Part shown: positions 1 to 9,925 of the stretch, one piece after another
Numbering within the stretch: position 1 is the stretch's first letter
How the letters are laid out: every line of letters begins with the position of its first letter
Assembly (NCBI GenBank): GCA_037954235.1
Contig: JBBMOA010000004.1
Coordinates: 30,596,920-30,660,919, forward strand
Source: Aulostomus chinensis
Taxonomy: Eukaryota > Chordata > Actinopteri > Syngnathiformes > Aulostomidae
Direction of reading: 5' to 3'
DNA: 64,000 nucleotides
Made by a program: the position numbers and the translations under genes
Notes under the pieces: generated by a model
What the model saw: only the letters and a program-made list of their open reading frames with translations
Database searches by the model: none
What the model was told of the DNA's origin: nothing

Positions 1-27
1 AAGAAGGTTGTCGTTACTGAGTTATCA
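1..27 (+). repeat. 3' end of the 5' LTR of Copia copy 1
   Basis: The first 27 bases match the inner end of the complete LTR at 56968-57194 (reverse strand) and finish in CA, the expected LTR terminus. The rest of the LTR lies outside the window. Confidence 0.85.
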
Positions 28-28
28 A

Positions 29-46
29 TGGTAGCAGAGGATGGTT
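29..46 (+). other. Copia primer-binding site matching initiator-Met tRNA
   Basis: TGGTAGCAGAGGATGGTT is the exact complement of the last 18 bases of vertebrate initiator-Met tRNA including CCA. It starts one base after the LTR. The gag ATG at 41-43 lies inside this site, so primer binding and the start codon share bases. Confidence 0.85.
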
Positions 47-712
47 AACTACAGAGTCCCACCTGCGTTTGAAGAAAAGAAGTCATACGAAAGCTGGAAA
101 AATGAAGTTGAAATGTGGGCACTTGTTACTGATTTGGACAAGAAAAAACAAGCTTTGGCTGTTGCCCTATTGATGACGGGACGAGCGAGAGATACAGCTT
201 TGGAAATACCTGCAGGCGATTTGAACAAAGATGATGGAATGAAGAAACTTCTAGAAGCCTTGGATAATGTGTTCCTAAAAGAAGAAAGGGACCGCGCTTA
301 TGACGCATACACAGATTTTGACAAGATTCGGAGAGAAAATGACGTTTCCATGGTGGATTACGTCGTTCAGTTTGAACAGAGGTACAATAAAATAAGCAAA
401 TTTGACATGGCTCTTCCAGACGCTGTTTTGGCATTCAAGTTGTTGGACACTGCTAGTCTCGATGTGAAAGATAAACAGCTTGCTCTTACAGCATGTTCAA
501 CACTTACATTTGCAAACATGAAGTCAGCTCTAAAAAGGATTTTTGGAGACAAAACCGTGTCATCCTTCGGCAGCGCGGGTATTCGTGTACGTGAGGATGC
601 CGACGCTGCTTTCTTTGTAGATCAACGGAGAAATGGGAACACATTTCGTTCAAAAAACAGTTCCCAAAACAACCATGGGGAGGGCGCCATTGGCTGGCTC
701 AAACCCACTTAA
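41..712 (+). CDS. gag: Copia Gag, copy 1 (223 aa)
   Basis: An intact reading frame for a Copia-type Gag capsid precursor. The N-terminal half has the KSYESWKNEVEMWA-like segment typical of UBN2/retrotransposon gag families, and the rest is charged and helical. The protein differs from the copy-2 Gag at 56283-56954 by about one residue near the C-terminus (W versus R). The frame stops at 710-712 before the nucleocapsid zinc knuckle, which is encoded in the overlapping +1 frame from 633. The start ATG was chosen because it is the first in frame and is identical in both copies; it falls within the primer-binding site. The coding sequence is intact, but the element around it is dead. Confidence 0.85.
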   Translation: MVNYRVPPAFEEKKSYESWKNEVEMWALVTDLDKKKQALAVALLMTGRARDTALEIPAGDLNKDDGMKKLLEALDNVFLKEERDRAYDAYTDFDKIRRENDVSMVDYVVQFEQRYNKISKFDMALPDAVLAFKLLDTASLDVKDKQLALTACSTLTFANMKSALKRIFGDKTVSSFGSAGIRVREDADAAFFVDQRRNGNTFRSKNSSQNNHGEGAIGWLKPT

Positions 713-1396
713 CAGGTACGGCAGAAGAACAAAATGTGCTATTTGTCAGAGTACGTTTCACTGGGTGAAAGTCTGCCCACACAAAGCTGAACATGTAAAA
801 CTGACAGAGGAAAATGTTGAGGAAGAACCAATTGAAGAATGCCATGTTACTTTGTTTTCTAAAGAGTCAGTATCTGATGCAGAAATTTTCATGGTAGAGG
901 CTTTAGGTGCAGCTGTAATTGACACTGCATGCACCAGAACAGTCTGTGGTGAAAAATGGTTGGACAATTACATTCACACATTGAATTAAAGTGAAAAAAG
1001 AAAAATGGAAAACATACAGAGCAGAAGAGCTTTTAAGTTTGGTGATGGACGAGTTGTTCATTCTACAAAAAAAGTAAAAGTCCCAGCTAAGATAGGCCAA
1101 ACCAAGTGCCACCTAGAGGCTGAGGTGGTCCCAGTAGACATTCCCCTACTGCTAAGCAAAGCGTCACTTAAGAGAGCAAAAGCAGTGCTTGACATTGAAA
1201 ATGATAAAGCCACAATGTTTCAGAAACCAGTACCCCTTGAGATTACATCCTCAGGACACTACTGTGTCAGCATAGTGGACAGAGATTGCACAGCCACTTG
1301 TGAAAATGAACCCCAAGCTGATGAGGTTCTAGCCTTAACAGATATGAGTAAAGATGAGAAACACAAAGCCTTGGTGAAACTCCACAAGCAGTTTGG
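633..1396 (+). pseudogene. pol: Copia pol N-terminal part, copy 1 (zinc knuckle, protease), broken
   Basis: The frame overlaps gag by 80 bases and lies +1 to it. It encodes a CCHC zinc knuckle (CAICQSTFHWVKVC, spacing C-x2-C-x4-H-x4-C), then an aspartic protease with the active-site segment VIDTACT. A TAA at 987-989 replaces the sense codon present in copy 2 and ends the first piece. The frame reopens from about 990 and continues until the LINE insertion at 1397. The sequence resumes after that insertion at 3350. Confidence 0.85.
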
Positions 1397-3349
1397 CAAG
1401 GCAAGGCAAGGCAATTTTATTTGTATAGCCCGTTTTCACAAACAGTTTGTCTCAAAGGGCTTCACATGGCATCATAACAACATCCTCTGCCCTTAGACCC
1501 TCACATCGACTGAGGAAAAACTCCATAGAAAACCCTTTTACCAGGGAAAAATCTGAGAAACCTCAGGGTGAGCAACAGAGGAGGGATCCCTCACCCAGGA
1601 CGGACAGACGTGCAGTAGATGTTGTTACAGACAAGAAAACAGTTTACAATACAAAATATGGGAAACACGGAAATGTTAATAACAGCTGAAGAAGGAAGCT
1701 TCTGGTAGGGGAGGCAGGGAGAGCAAGCCAGCTTGATGGGGGACTGGATGGCAGACTTGTTCATGGAAGGGGAGCGCAGGCCGGTGTAACAGTAGGGAAT
1801 AAGGGGGGGGGGGGCGATGCAAGCGGCGGTTGGGGCTCTGGTGGATCTGTGGAAACACAGAGAGACTGCGAGACACCAAGGCCAAACTACAAAGTGCAAC
1901 AAGTAAAATGTGCAGGGAGGAGAGGAGGAGAGAGGGGGAGAGGAGAGGAGAGGAGGGAAGGGCTCAATGTAACCTGATGTGTCCCCCAGCAGTCTAAGCC
2001 TATAGCAGCATAGCTATCAATGGTTCAGAGCTACCTGAACCAGTCCTAACTGAAGGCTCTGTCATAGAGGAAGGTCTTAAGCCTGGACTTAAACGTAGTT
2101 AAAGTGTCTGCCTCTCTGACCCATGGAGAGAGCTGGTTCCACAGTAAAGGAGCCCGGTAACTAAAAGCTCTACCTCCCAGTCTGTTTGTATTGATACTGG
2201 GAGTCACTAAAAGACCTGCATTCTGGGAGCGGAGTGCTCTGGTCGGACAGTAGGGACTAATGAGCTCTTTCAAATAGGATGGAGCTTTATCATTGAGAGC
2301 CTTATAAGTTAGCAGAAGGACTCTGAAGTCGATTCTAGATCCTACAGGAAGCCAGTGGAGAGAAGCTAAAGTGGGAGAGATGTGTTCTCTCTTCTTAACT
2401 CCCGTCAAAACCCTCGCTGCAGCGTTCTGGACCAGCTGGAGACTCTTTAGAGAGTATTTAGGACATCCTGACAAGAGAGAGTTGCAGTAGTCCAGCCGAG
2501 AAGTGATAAATGCATGCACCAGTTTTTCAGCATCACTCTGGGAAAGGATATTCCTAATCTTAGCGATACTTCGAAGATGGAAGAAGGCTCTCCTAGTCAC
2601 ATGCTTTATGTGGGAGCTGAAGGAAAGGTCCTGGTCAAAAATGACCCCAAGGTTCCTTGCAGTTGTACTCGAAGTTAGGGTGATGCCATCTAGAGTAGAG
2701 ATCCGATTCAAGAGTGTGTCCCTGTGGTGTTTAGGTCCAAAAATGATTACCTCAGTTTTATCTGAATTGAGCATTAAGAAGTTAGAAGACATCCAGGATT
2801 TAATGTCTTTCAGGCAGTCTTGCAGATGAGTAAACTGGCTTGTGTCGTCTGGCTCCATCGACAAGTAAAGTTGTGTGTCATATGCATAACAGTGGAAGTT
2901 GATCGAGTGCTTCCTGATTATGTCACCTAATGGGAGCATGTAAAGAGTGAAGAGAATCGGTCCTAAAACTGAACCCTGTGGTACACCATATGTAACTCTG
3001 CTATACTCCGAATGGTCATTATTAACATTAACAAACTGAAACCTGTCAGATAAGTAGGACTTAAACCATTTTAGGGCAGTTCCTTTAATCCCAATGTCAT
3101 GGTCTAGTCTCTGTAGCAGGATGCTGTGGTCGATGGTGTCAAATGCAGCACTGAGGTCCAAAAGGACAAGCACAGAGACAAGACCTCTGTCTGAAGCTAT
3201 AAGAAGATCATTCGAGACTCTGACCAGTGCTGTTTCAGTGCTATGGTGTTCCCTGAATCCAGACTGGAAGGCTTCAAAGAGCTCGTTGCTGTGCAGATGT
3301 TCATGTAACTGCTCCAGGACAACCTTCTCAAGGATCTTGGTTTGGACAT
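1397..3349 (-). mobile_element. 5'-truncated L2-like LINE inserted in Copia copy 1
   Basis: Copy 2 runs without a break across the bases that flank this block, which shows the block is an insertion. It lies on the minus strand. The 3' end, at the left, carries a short GGCAA tandem tail (about 1397-1413), and the body ends at about 3345 inside the reverse-transcriptase gene, so the element is 5'-truncated. TTTGG occurs at both junctions (up to 1396 and up to 3350), consistent with a short target duplication of about 5-6 bp. The region 1414-2045 is 3' UTR. The 'RLDYCNSLLSG' and 'LQLVQNAAARVLT' segments identify the L2/CR1 group. Confidence 0.88.
2046..3343 (-). pseudogene. L2-like LINE reverse transcriptase, 5'-truncated, catalytic motif altered
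   Basis: The open frame covers the C-terminal half of a LINE ORF2. It contains reverse-transcriptase palm motifs (LLDLSAAFDTIDH; GVPQGSVLGP), the catalytic box and the long L2-type C-terminal region ending in TTFKSRLKTFLYD. The frame continues upstream of the first Met at 3173 to about 3343, where the element is truncated. The catalytic box that is normally YADD reads YAYD at residues 96-99 of the Met-started frame, so one of the two adjacent catalytic aspartates is replaced by tyrosine. The endonuclease domain is absent. The copy is inactive. Confidence 0.88.
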
Positions 3350-4138
3350 GCTTCAGTTGATAAACTAAAGAAATTACTGATTAGTGCTGGAAATAATGAT
3401 GATGAGAGCATTGCTATCCTGAATGACATTGTAAGCACTTGTGAAACATGTCTCAAGTACAACAGACCCAAGCCAAAACCAGCAGTTGGTCTACCAATGG
3501 CTTCAACATACAATGAAACTGTGGCATTAGATTTACATGAGCTAGAACCAAATGTATGGTACCTCCACATGATTGATCACTTCACCAGGTTCAGCGCTGG
3601 AAGCATTGTGACCACAAAAAAATCCAGTGAAATTGTGAAGCACTTTATGCACTCCTGGGTGAGTGTTTTTGGCGCACCGTCCAAATTATTTTTTGACAAT
3701 GGTGGCAAATTTAATCATGAGGAAATGAGAGACATGGCAGAGAATTTTAACATTGAAATCAAAAGCACTGCGGCTTTCAGTCCATTCAGTAATGGGTTAT
3801 GTGAAAGGCATAATCAGTCACTGACAGAGACTCTGTTAAAGGTGAAGAAAAGCAGTGGATGTGACTGGAAAACAGCCCTTGATTGGGCCCTGATGGCAAA
3901 GAATACAATGCACAATGTACATGGATTTAGTCCGTACCAGCTAGTGTTTGGGCAAAACCCGAACTTACCTTCTGTGCTGATTGATAAACCGCCTGCCCTG
4001 GAGGGCACTACCATGAGTAAATGGGTAGGACAGCACATTTCAGCATTGCATGAAGCAAGGACAGCGTTTACTGAGGCAGAGTGCTCTGAGAGAATCAGGA
4101 GAGCTCTGCGCACACAGCTTCGCCCCACAGATGAACAG
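3350..4138 (+). pseudogene. pol: Copia integrase fragment, copy 1
   Basis: Continuation of copy-1 pol after the LINE. It holds the end of the GAG-pre-integrase zinc domain (CETCLKY), then the integrase core with LDLHELEP, FFDNGGKF and NGLCERHN, carrying the acidic residues expected of a DDE integrase. It is nearly identical to copy 2 until about 4138. There the sequence jumps to unrelated repeats, so the integrase C-terminus and all later domains are missing. Confidence 0.88.
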
Positions 4139-4345
4139 TGTGTCAGGTCGTCCTGAATCCAGTGATGAATTTTATGAAAGTCTTGGGACTTGTACACTGC
4201 AAGCAATTGCTGTATGTTGGCCCTGCGATGGACTGTCGAACTGTCCAGGGTGAACCCCGCCTCTCGCCCGTTGATGCTGGGATAGTCTCCAGCCCCCCCG
4301 CGACCCTTCATAGTAAGGAATAAGCGGAAGACAACCATGGACGAT
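4139..4345 (+). repeat. Composite junction: MITE-like fragment plus SINE tail
   Basis: Bases 4147-4204 match the reverse complement of about 28915-28972, a short interspersed repeat. From about 4205 the sequence is the 3' half of the window's common SINE (GCGATGGACTG, CCAGGGTGAACCCCGCCTC, GGATAGTCTCCAGCCCC). The join marks where Copia copy 1 was truncated. Confidence 0.7.
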
Positions 4346-4823
4346 AAAGCCTTAAGTAGCGAGTAAGGCGATTGTTAAAGGCACCTGAAGCTGGTAGACT
4401 TTAGCTGAAGTTCATGCTAATGCTACCTGACATTTTTGCTAGTTTATGAACTTTAATGGCAGGAGAATAAAGGGAACTATGTTCTTTTTCTGTACTGCAT
4501 CAAACATGGAGGTGAGTTTACTCTCATTTTGTGTATAAAATACTATCACAACATACAGACACAAGGTTTGATGAAACTTCACTATTTGAGGACATTTTTT
4601 AAATATATTTTTTCTTTTTTGGGGGGGGGGGGTGAATGTCCTGTATTATTTTGTTTAATTTGTGCTTTTCTTTCCTGATAGTTCATGGTAGCATTATCAG
4701 CTTTAGTCAGTAGAGGGCAGTATGCCCCCTATTGTTGTTTAGTTTGATGTGTCAAATTAATTTGACCTTGTCTGCTGCCTCTTGCAGGTTTCAACTTGAA
4801 TGAGAAAGTTTTTTATTATCCAC
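4346..4823. other. No gene recognised between Copia copy 1 and the hAT element
   Basis: AT-rich intergenic sequence with a G homopolymer at 4620-4632. I see no coding or RNA gene signal. Confidence 0.6.
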
Positions 4824-4836
4824 CAGTAGCGGCTGG
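4824..4836 (+). repeat. hAT left terminal inverted repeat
   Basis: CAGTAGCGGCTGG, complementary to 7847-7859 with one mismatch. It has the CAG-GCGG form common in animal hAT elements. Confidence 0.8.
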
Positions 4837-5257
4837 CTCATAGGGGGCGCTGGGGCGCCGCCCCACCAGATGTGGAGAGGAAAATCTCTACATGTATTTA
4901 TACATATATATGTGCATATGTTTACAATTTTTAGCGTCAATGTCAGCCTTACTTAATTGTGTGTGTCTACATGCAATATGGGTCATTTAAACAACATTTA
5001 CGCCAACTGACTCATTCAATTAATAGTGAATTTACTCTGATAGACTGTATAATTTGTCTTTAGGGGCGCTCGTCAAAGCGCCCCAGACCTGCAATTAATT
5101 AGCCAATCCTGTATGGTTGCTAGGGAAAAATAATGAATATTTGGGAAGATTAGCATAGCAACGCAGCTCGATGACAGTCACCGCATCGCTGTAAGGAAGC
5201 ACAATGATGAGGTAGATAAGAACCGTAACATCTTATCTAAGATAATTAACTGTTAAA

Positions 5258-7331
5258 TTCTGTGGTGCTTTTGAACTGGCTCTGCGGGGACATGACGAAA
5301 GTGATTCCTCTGACAACGCTGGAATATTCAGAGGTCCAGTTGACTTGATGGCATCCATTGATCGGGACTTGAGGGAGCACCTTGAAAATGCAACCGTTTT
5401 TAAAGGCACCTCGAAGACAGTACAGAACGAGCTCCTGGACTGTATGCTGGCAGTTTTGAGAGAACAGATCCTGGATGAAGTTAAATCGGCAGACTTTTTA
5501 GCGATCCAGGCTGATGAAACTACTGACGTTTCAACACAGTGTCAGTTAGTCTTAGTTCTGAGATACATTGACGACCGCCACAATATTCAAGAGCGGTTCT
5601 TTGAATTTTTGAAGCTGCCCAACACCTGTGCGGATGCAATAGCCAGTGCCTTATTGGAGAGGCTGCACAGCATCCTTTCTGAGGGACAAGAAAAGAAGCT
5701 GATTGCCCAGGCCTGTGATGGGGCAGCTGTGATGAGGGGTGCCAAAGGAGGAGTGCAGCGAAAGGTACAAGACATCTATCCAAACGCTCACGATGTTCAC
5801 TGCTATGCCCATCAGTTAAACCTGATACTGCAGCAAGCAACCTCCCACATCCCTCAGATCAGTCACTTTTTTTCTGACATGGGGGGATTTGCTTCTCTTT
5901 TCTCTAAGTCAAGCAAGAGAACTGCAGTGCTTGATGAGAAGTTTGCGCACCGACTTCCAAGTGCATCATCAACACGTTGGAACTTCAGCAGTCGTGTTAA
6001 CACAGTTTATGAGCACAAGAAGGATCTGGTGAATTGCTTTCAGGCTATCCGAACAGTGAAGGGTTTGATAGCCAGACAAAGAGAGAAGCTGGTGGCTATG
6101 TGAGAATGCTGGAAGATGAAACTTTTTGTTTTTTACTGGCCCTGTTCCACAAAATCATGCCACATGTGGACATCCTTTACAACCAGCTGCAGAAGAGAAA
6201 CATTGATGCTGTCTACATGGCAGGAGTCACCCAGACATTCATTGACCACATGCAGGCTATCAGGTATGCTAAATTAATTAATTTGTAGCCTAACCTCAAT
6301 TTCTCTGTATATGTAGACTTAAATGCTTATATATCATCTTATTTAAAGCATTGATTTATCTGTATAATATAATTGACAGTAATGATATCCACCTTTGGTT
6401 TTGTTCATGTATCCCTAACCAGTTTTTAGAACTTACTCATGAAACTTATGTGTTGGGTCAGGGAGGACGTGCCTACTCTGGCTGAGGATGAGGAGTTCAG
6501 GGGACCTGCTCAGGAGCCACCCGCAAAGAGACGCAGAACCTTGGGAGAAGACACACTGCACCATTTGGCACTGGAGGTAAGAACTTGCTTCTTAGTGTGA
6601 TTTGAATCACATTATTAAATAAAATCAAAATAAGATGTTGGCCATATGATACAGTGGTCCAGACTTAAATGTATATTCTTTTATGATGATATGAATCATT
6701 ACAGTATGTTTATTACATAATATAGGCTAGCTCATCAGGTCAATGTATTAAGACAAGTGAAGATGCAATAATTCCTATTTTGTATAATTATATCATTGCA
6801 TAGGTATGTGACACCATTGTGAGCCATGCCAAGGAGAGATTTAGTTTCACCAAGCATCTTGTCAGCGCCACACTCCTGCAAGGAGACCTGTTCCCACAGC
6901 ACAGCCGAAAGTTCCCAGATTCAGCACTGAAAACCACAGTGGAAGCCTATCCCTCATTGGACAAGGCCAGACTTCAAACAGAGCTGTCTCTGATCTACGG
7001 GAACGAAGAGTTTCAGAGTTGCAGTGGTGCACTGGCTCTCTATCAGGTTTTGATGGAAAATAACCTTCAAGACACGTTCACTGAAACTGTAAGTCTGCTC
7101 AACATCCTCATCACCACACCAATGACAACGTCAGAATCTGAGAGGTGCTTCTCCACTTTGAAGAGGATAAAAACTTTTCTTACAAATACCATGGCACAAG
7201 ATCGGCTCAACGCTCTGGCTATGCTCTCCACTGAGAAAAAACTGACACGAAACATTCCTGGTTTCAACACCAGGGTCATTGAGAAATTTGCCTCCCAGAA
7301 AGAGAGACGAGCAAAGTTCCTGTACAAATAA
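5258..7331 (+). pseudogene. hAT transposase, three exons, one frameshift
   Basis: The transposase cuts and rejoins DNA at the element ends. The exons read about 5258-6263, 6462-6576 and 6804-7331; both introns have GT...AG ends and keep codon phase (phase 2, then phase 0). Exon 1 holds the DUF4371-type region with QADETTDVSTQCQL (first catalytic Asp) and QACDGAAVMRG. Exon 3 holds the hAT C-terminal dimerisation domain with TTSESERCFSTLKRIKTFL, carrying the conserved Glu, and ends at the stop after residues AKFLYK. The frame shifts once between about 6050 and 6080, so the protein cannot be made in one piece. The N-terminal zinc-finger region is not evident upstream, so the gene may also be 5'-incomplete. 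Similar proteins are often annotated as zinc finger MYM-type 1-like. Confidence 0.85.
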
Positions 7332-7344
7332 CTGCTGAATTCAA

Positions 7345-7586
7345 ACACACACCCAGAAAGACTGAAACAAATAGACAGAGAGACAGAGGGAGAGAGACAG
7401 GTAGACGAAGAGAGAAAGAGAGACGGACACAAAGAGAGAGAGACAGAGAGAGACAGACACACTAAGAGACAAACAAACAGAGATAGAGACACAGAGAAAA
7501 GGACACAAAGACGGAGACACAGAGAAGGAGACAGAGACAGACACAGATGAACAAAGAGAGAGACAGAGAGAGAGAGACACACACAT
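7345..7586. repeat. Purine-rich (GAGACA)n-like low-complexity tract
   Basis: Imperfect repeats of GAGAGACAGA and ACAGAGA follow the transposase stop and lie inside the hAT element. Long serine/leucine-rich minus-strand frames across it are artefacts of composition. Confidence 0.85.
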
Positions 7587-7846
7587 TGTTGATTTGTATC
7601 GTATAGATTAAGCTCAAATCACCTTCTGTAAAGTTAACATCATTGTATAATATTTGATCTCATAAAATTGACTGTAGTTGTAAATTGTTGTTGTTTTTTT
7701 TGTCTTTGAAACTGTCGATTTTAAGAAGGAAAGTAAATACTATTTTAAAACATTTAATAATTGTCCGGCTGCTCTTTTTGAATGATTATACTAGACTAGG
7801 CACGGAAATGTTTTTGGCACACCAGCCCCACCAAGAATTTTTTTCA

Positions 7847-7859
7847 CCAGCCGCCACTG
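7847..7859 (-). repeat. hAT right terminal inverted repeat
   Basis: Reads CAGTGGCGGCTGG on the minus strand and pairs with 4824-4836. Confidence 0.8.
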
Positions 7860-7935
7860 GCTTCTGTCATTTAGTTTACAGGAAATGTTGATGACACACT
7901 GGGATTTCTTGTTCTCCTGCTGTCACTGTCAAGTG

Positions 7936-7970
7936 CCAGCTTAACATGTGAGAGGTAGCAGGATCCATGC
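7936..7970 (+). pseudogene. tRNA-Ala 3' fragment
   Basis: The bases correspond to the anticodon arm through T arm of tRNA-Ala(AGC), compared with the complete gene at 33641. The anticodon loop is altered (CTTAACA instead of CTTAGCA) and the whole 5' half is missing. The same fragment occurs at 37479-37513. Confidence 0.6.
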
Positions 7971-8081
7971 ATGTGTTCATGTTTACAGCAGACAAGGAGG
8001 AAACCTTGGAGGATTTCAGGGACTTTTAGCAGTGGTTCACACTTCAGGTGTGAAAGCTTCTCAGTATAAAATTTTAAGTGA

Positions 8082-8150
8082 GCGAGCCAGGAGTTGAAGC
8101 TAGAATCTTCTGACAGTAGTCAGTCATGCTATCCATTGCACCACCAGCCC
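8082..8150 (-). pseudogene. tRNA-Arg pseudogene
   Basis: Same locus as the intact tRNA-Arg(ACG) at 37774-37846. The D arm and T arm are recognisable, but the anticodon arm has base losses and changes (GACTACTGTC on the minus strand), so the stem cannot form properly. Confidence 0.65.
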
Positions 8151-8218
8151 TGTGAAAACCTCTTCATGTTCATGTGTACTTAATTTTATAGACAATCCAA
8201 ACGATCTGGTGGCATTTT

Positions 8219-8560
8219 CAGGGGACACAATGGTGCAGTGGTCAGCACTGTGGCCTCACAGCAAGAAGGTTCCAGATTCGAGCCCCAGCTGTGTGGAGTC
8301 TGCATGTTCTCCCTGTGTCTGTGTGGGTTCTCTCTGGTACTCCAGCTTCCTCCCACAGTCCAAAGACATCAAGAGGGGACGAGGCTGATTGATACTCTAA
8401 ATTGACCGTAGGTGTGGCTGTGAGTGTGAATGGTTGTCTGCCTGTATGTGTTGGCCCTGTGATGGACTGGTGACATGTCCAGGATGAACCCCGCCTCTTG
8501 TCCGAAGGCTGCTGGGATAGGCTCCACCCCCACACACAAACCTTGACATATAATCAGTGG
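8219..8560 (+). mobile_element. tRNA-derived SINE, near full length
   Basis: The head carries Pol III promoter boxes: an A box in TGGTGCAGTGGTCAGC and a B box in GATTCGAGCCCC. Then comes the teleost-type body (TGCATGTTCTCCC, CTCCCACAGTCCAAAGACAT, GAGTGTGAATGGTTGTCTG, GTGATGGACTGGTGAC). The same body recurs at 25429, 26005 (-), 33203, 36405 and 59497 (-). Confidence 0.8.
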
Positions 8561-8745
8561 AGAAAAGGAAATTTATCAACACTCATGACTTCATCTGTTT
8601 TGAGGACTGAACTGGATATAAACTCTGAGAATTCAGAGTAAGGACCAGGAGGGTGGGACACAATAATAGATAGGAGGAAATGTGGAGTCTGGGTTCTTTT
8701 CTAGAATGTGAAGGCAATGACAGTCCTGCCAAGTGACATCACTGA

Positions 8746-8889
8746 CATGAATGGATGACTTCAGTCACATGACTGGATGACTTCAGTCACATGAATGGAT
8801 GACTTCAGTCACATGACTGGATGACTTCAGTCACATGACTGGATGACTTCAGTCACATGACTGGATGACTTCAGTCACATGACTGGATG
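8746..8889 (+). repeat. 22-bp minisatellite, left member of an inverted pair
   Basis: Six full units plus a partial unit of CATGACTGGATGACTTCAGT+CA, with A/C variation at one site. The core TGACTTCAGTCA is an interrupted palindrome. An inverted array with the same flanks lies at 10587-10709. Confidence 0.9.
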
Positions 8890-9228
8890 ACAGTGTAGAT
8901 GCCAATGTAGAGGTTGGGGAAATAGTCTCTGAGAATCCAGCTTGAACCAACGCCCTCCTTGTTCTTCAAAAACCCAAACAGCGACCATCAGTCTCCCTCC
9001 AATCCTGTACTTGGGTTCAATGTTGCTGTTCCATTTTGCAGCAGTAGGTGTCGCTGTGATCCCAGGTTCAGTTCAAGAGTCCCAACTCCAGCTCATGTTG
9101 GTGACCTCAGTGGCAGGGTAAAATGGCGCTTCAGTGGATCATGTGGATCAACTCATGTCTGTCCTCACTGCTCCACAGGTCTGTCAAATGTTCTGTAAAA
9201 TAGTTTGAGCACAGCAGAGATGCTAGAT

Positions 9229-9925
9229 TAGGAGTTGATGGGAGTTGTTGCAGATACCAGTGTCCAAAGTCCAGCTTGAACCTAGTTTGTGCACTTATTT
9301 GTCAAGCTAGCAGAGATTCTTTTCACTGCCAAGCTAAAGTGACTTCTGTCAACAAAGGTAAACACACAAAAGGATATTTCTACTGTCAGTTCAAGATTTT
9401 TATCAAACTCCTTTTTCATAGCTTCAACCTTCCTCTTGTGTTAGCTTTCTGTTCCCATCTCTGATGTTAACAGGTCAGTTTTGACCCACGTCTTCAATCA
9501 GCTGTCAAATAAACTAAAAACAATTTTCTATCATCCAAGTTGTTTCCCATCTCCCGGTTACCTTGTTAGGCTTCCTTATCCATGGAAATATTGATTGGAA
9601 TATTTTGTTGTGGGCCTCTGGACCTTTTTTTAGTCAGTAAACCCTCGATTTCAGTTAAAAAAATGATCAAATGAACCTCCAGAAAATCATAGAAATAAAC
9701 AAAATGTTGTTGTGTTTCCTGACCATTACTGAGGGGTGTTAGAACACATCTCTGACATGGATTGGTTTGATTTATTATTCATTTTAATATTATTAACTAT
9801 TGTAACATCCATGGTGTTATGGGTCAGTTTAGACCCTCATATATTTACTTCAACAAAAAGGCAAAAAATTCTCTTTTTTTTCAGCAATAGAACTTTAATA
9901 CAAACACAAAATGAAAAGCAGAAAT
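9229..9925 (+). repeat. Repeat D (piggyBac-like end), copy 1
   Basis: Matches 40165-40870 in direct orientation, and its right half matches 62360-62538 plus 63770-64000 in inverted orientation. It contains GGTCAGTTTTGACCC and GGGTCAGTTTAGACCC, motifs typical of the subterminal ends of teleost piggyBac-like elements. In the copy at 40.2 kb the repeat leads into a piggyBac transposase fragment. The open frame at 9736 has no recognisable protein features. Confidence 0.7.

Larger units (their letters stand above)
1..4138 (+). mobile_element. Ty1/Copia LTR retrotransposon copy 1, interrupted and 3'-truncated
   Basis: This copy matches the minus-strand element at 52314-57194 almost base for base. 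The window opens inside its 5' LTR, followed by a primer-binding site, gag, the zinc knuckle/protease region and integrase. It is broken in three ways: an early stop at 987-989, an L2-like LINE inserted at 1397-3349, and loss of everything after 4138, which removes reverse transcriptase, RNase H and the 3' LTR. It cannot make a functional polyprotein. The domain order protease-integrase-reverse transcriptase, seen fully in the second copy, is diagnostic of Copia rather than Gypsy elements. Confidence 0.9.
4824..7859 (+). mobile_element. hAT DNA transposon, autonomous-type but decayed
   Basis: The element is bounded by 13-bp terminal inverted repeats: CAGTAGCGGCTGG at 4824-4836 and the reverse complement of CAGTGGCGGCTGG at 7847-7859 (one mismatch). 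It contains a spliced hAT transposase. The flanking 8-mers are TTATCCAC on the left and GCTTCTGT on the right. They do not match, so no target duplication is visible. The right flank matches the repeat unit at 37402 onward. A rearrangement or a join of two copies is possible. Confidence 0.85.
7860..8210 (+). repeat. Duplicated unit I (Ala fragment + Arg pseudogene), copy 1
   Basis: Matches 37402-37910 in direct orientation, apart from about 165 bases (unit J) present only in the other copy. It carries a tRNA-Ala fragment and a minus-strand tRNA-Arg pseudogene. Its left edge abuts the hAT right end. Confidence 0.75.

Noticed and set aside
36..4338. Antisense frames of 60-174 aa across both Copia copies
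   Set aside because: They are shadows of gag and pol, conserved only because the copies are recent.
7067..7586. Minus-strand frames rich in serine, leucine and cysteine
   Set aside because: They arise from the purine-rich tandem tract and the antisense of the hAT transposase.
8746..8889. Possible CRISPR-like array of 22-bp repeats
   Set aside because: The units are head-to-tail with no spacers and the genome is vertebrate. It is a minisatellite.
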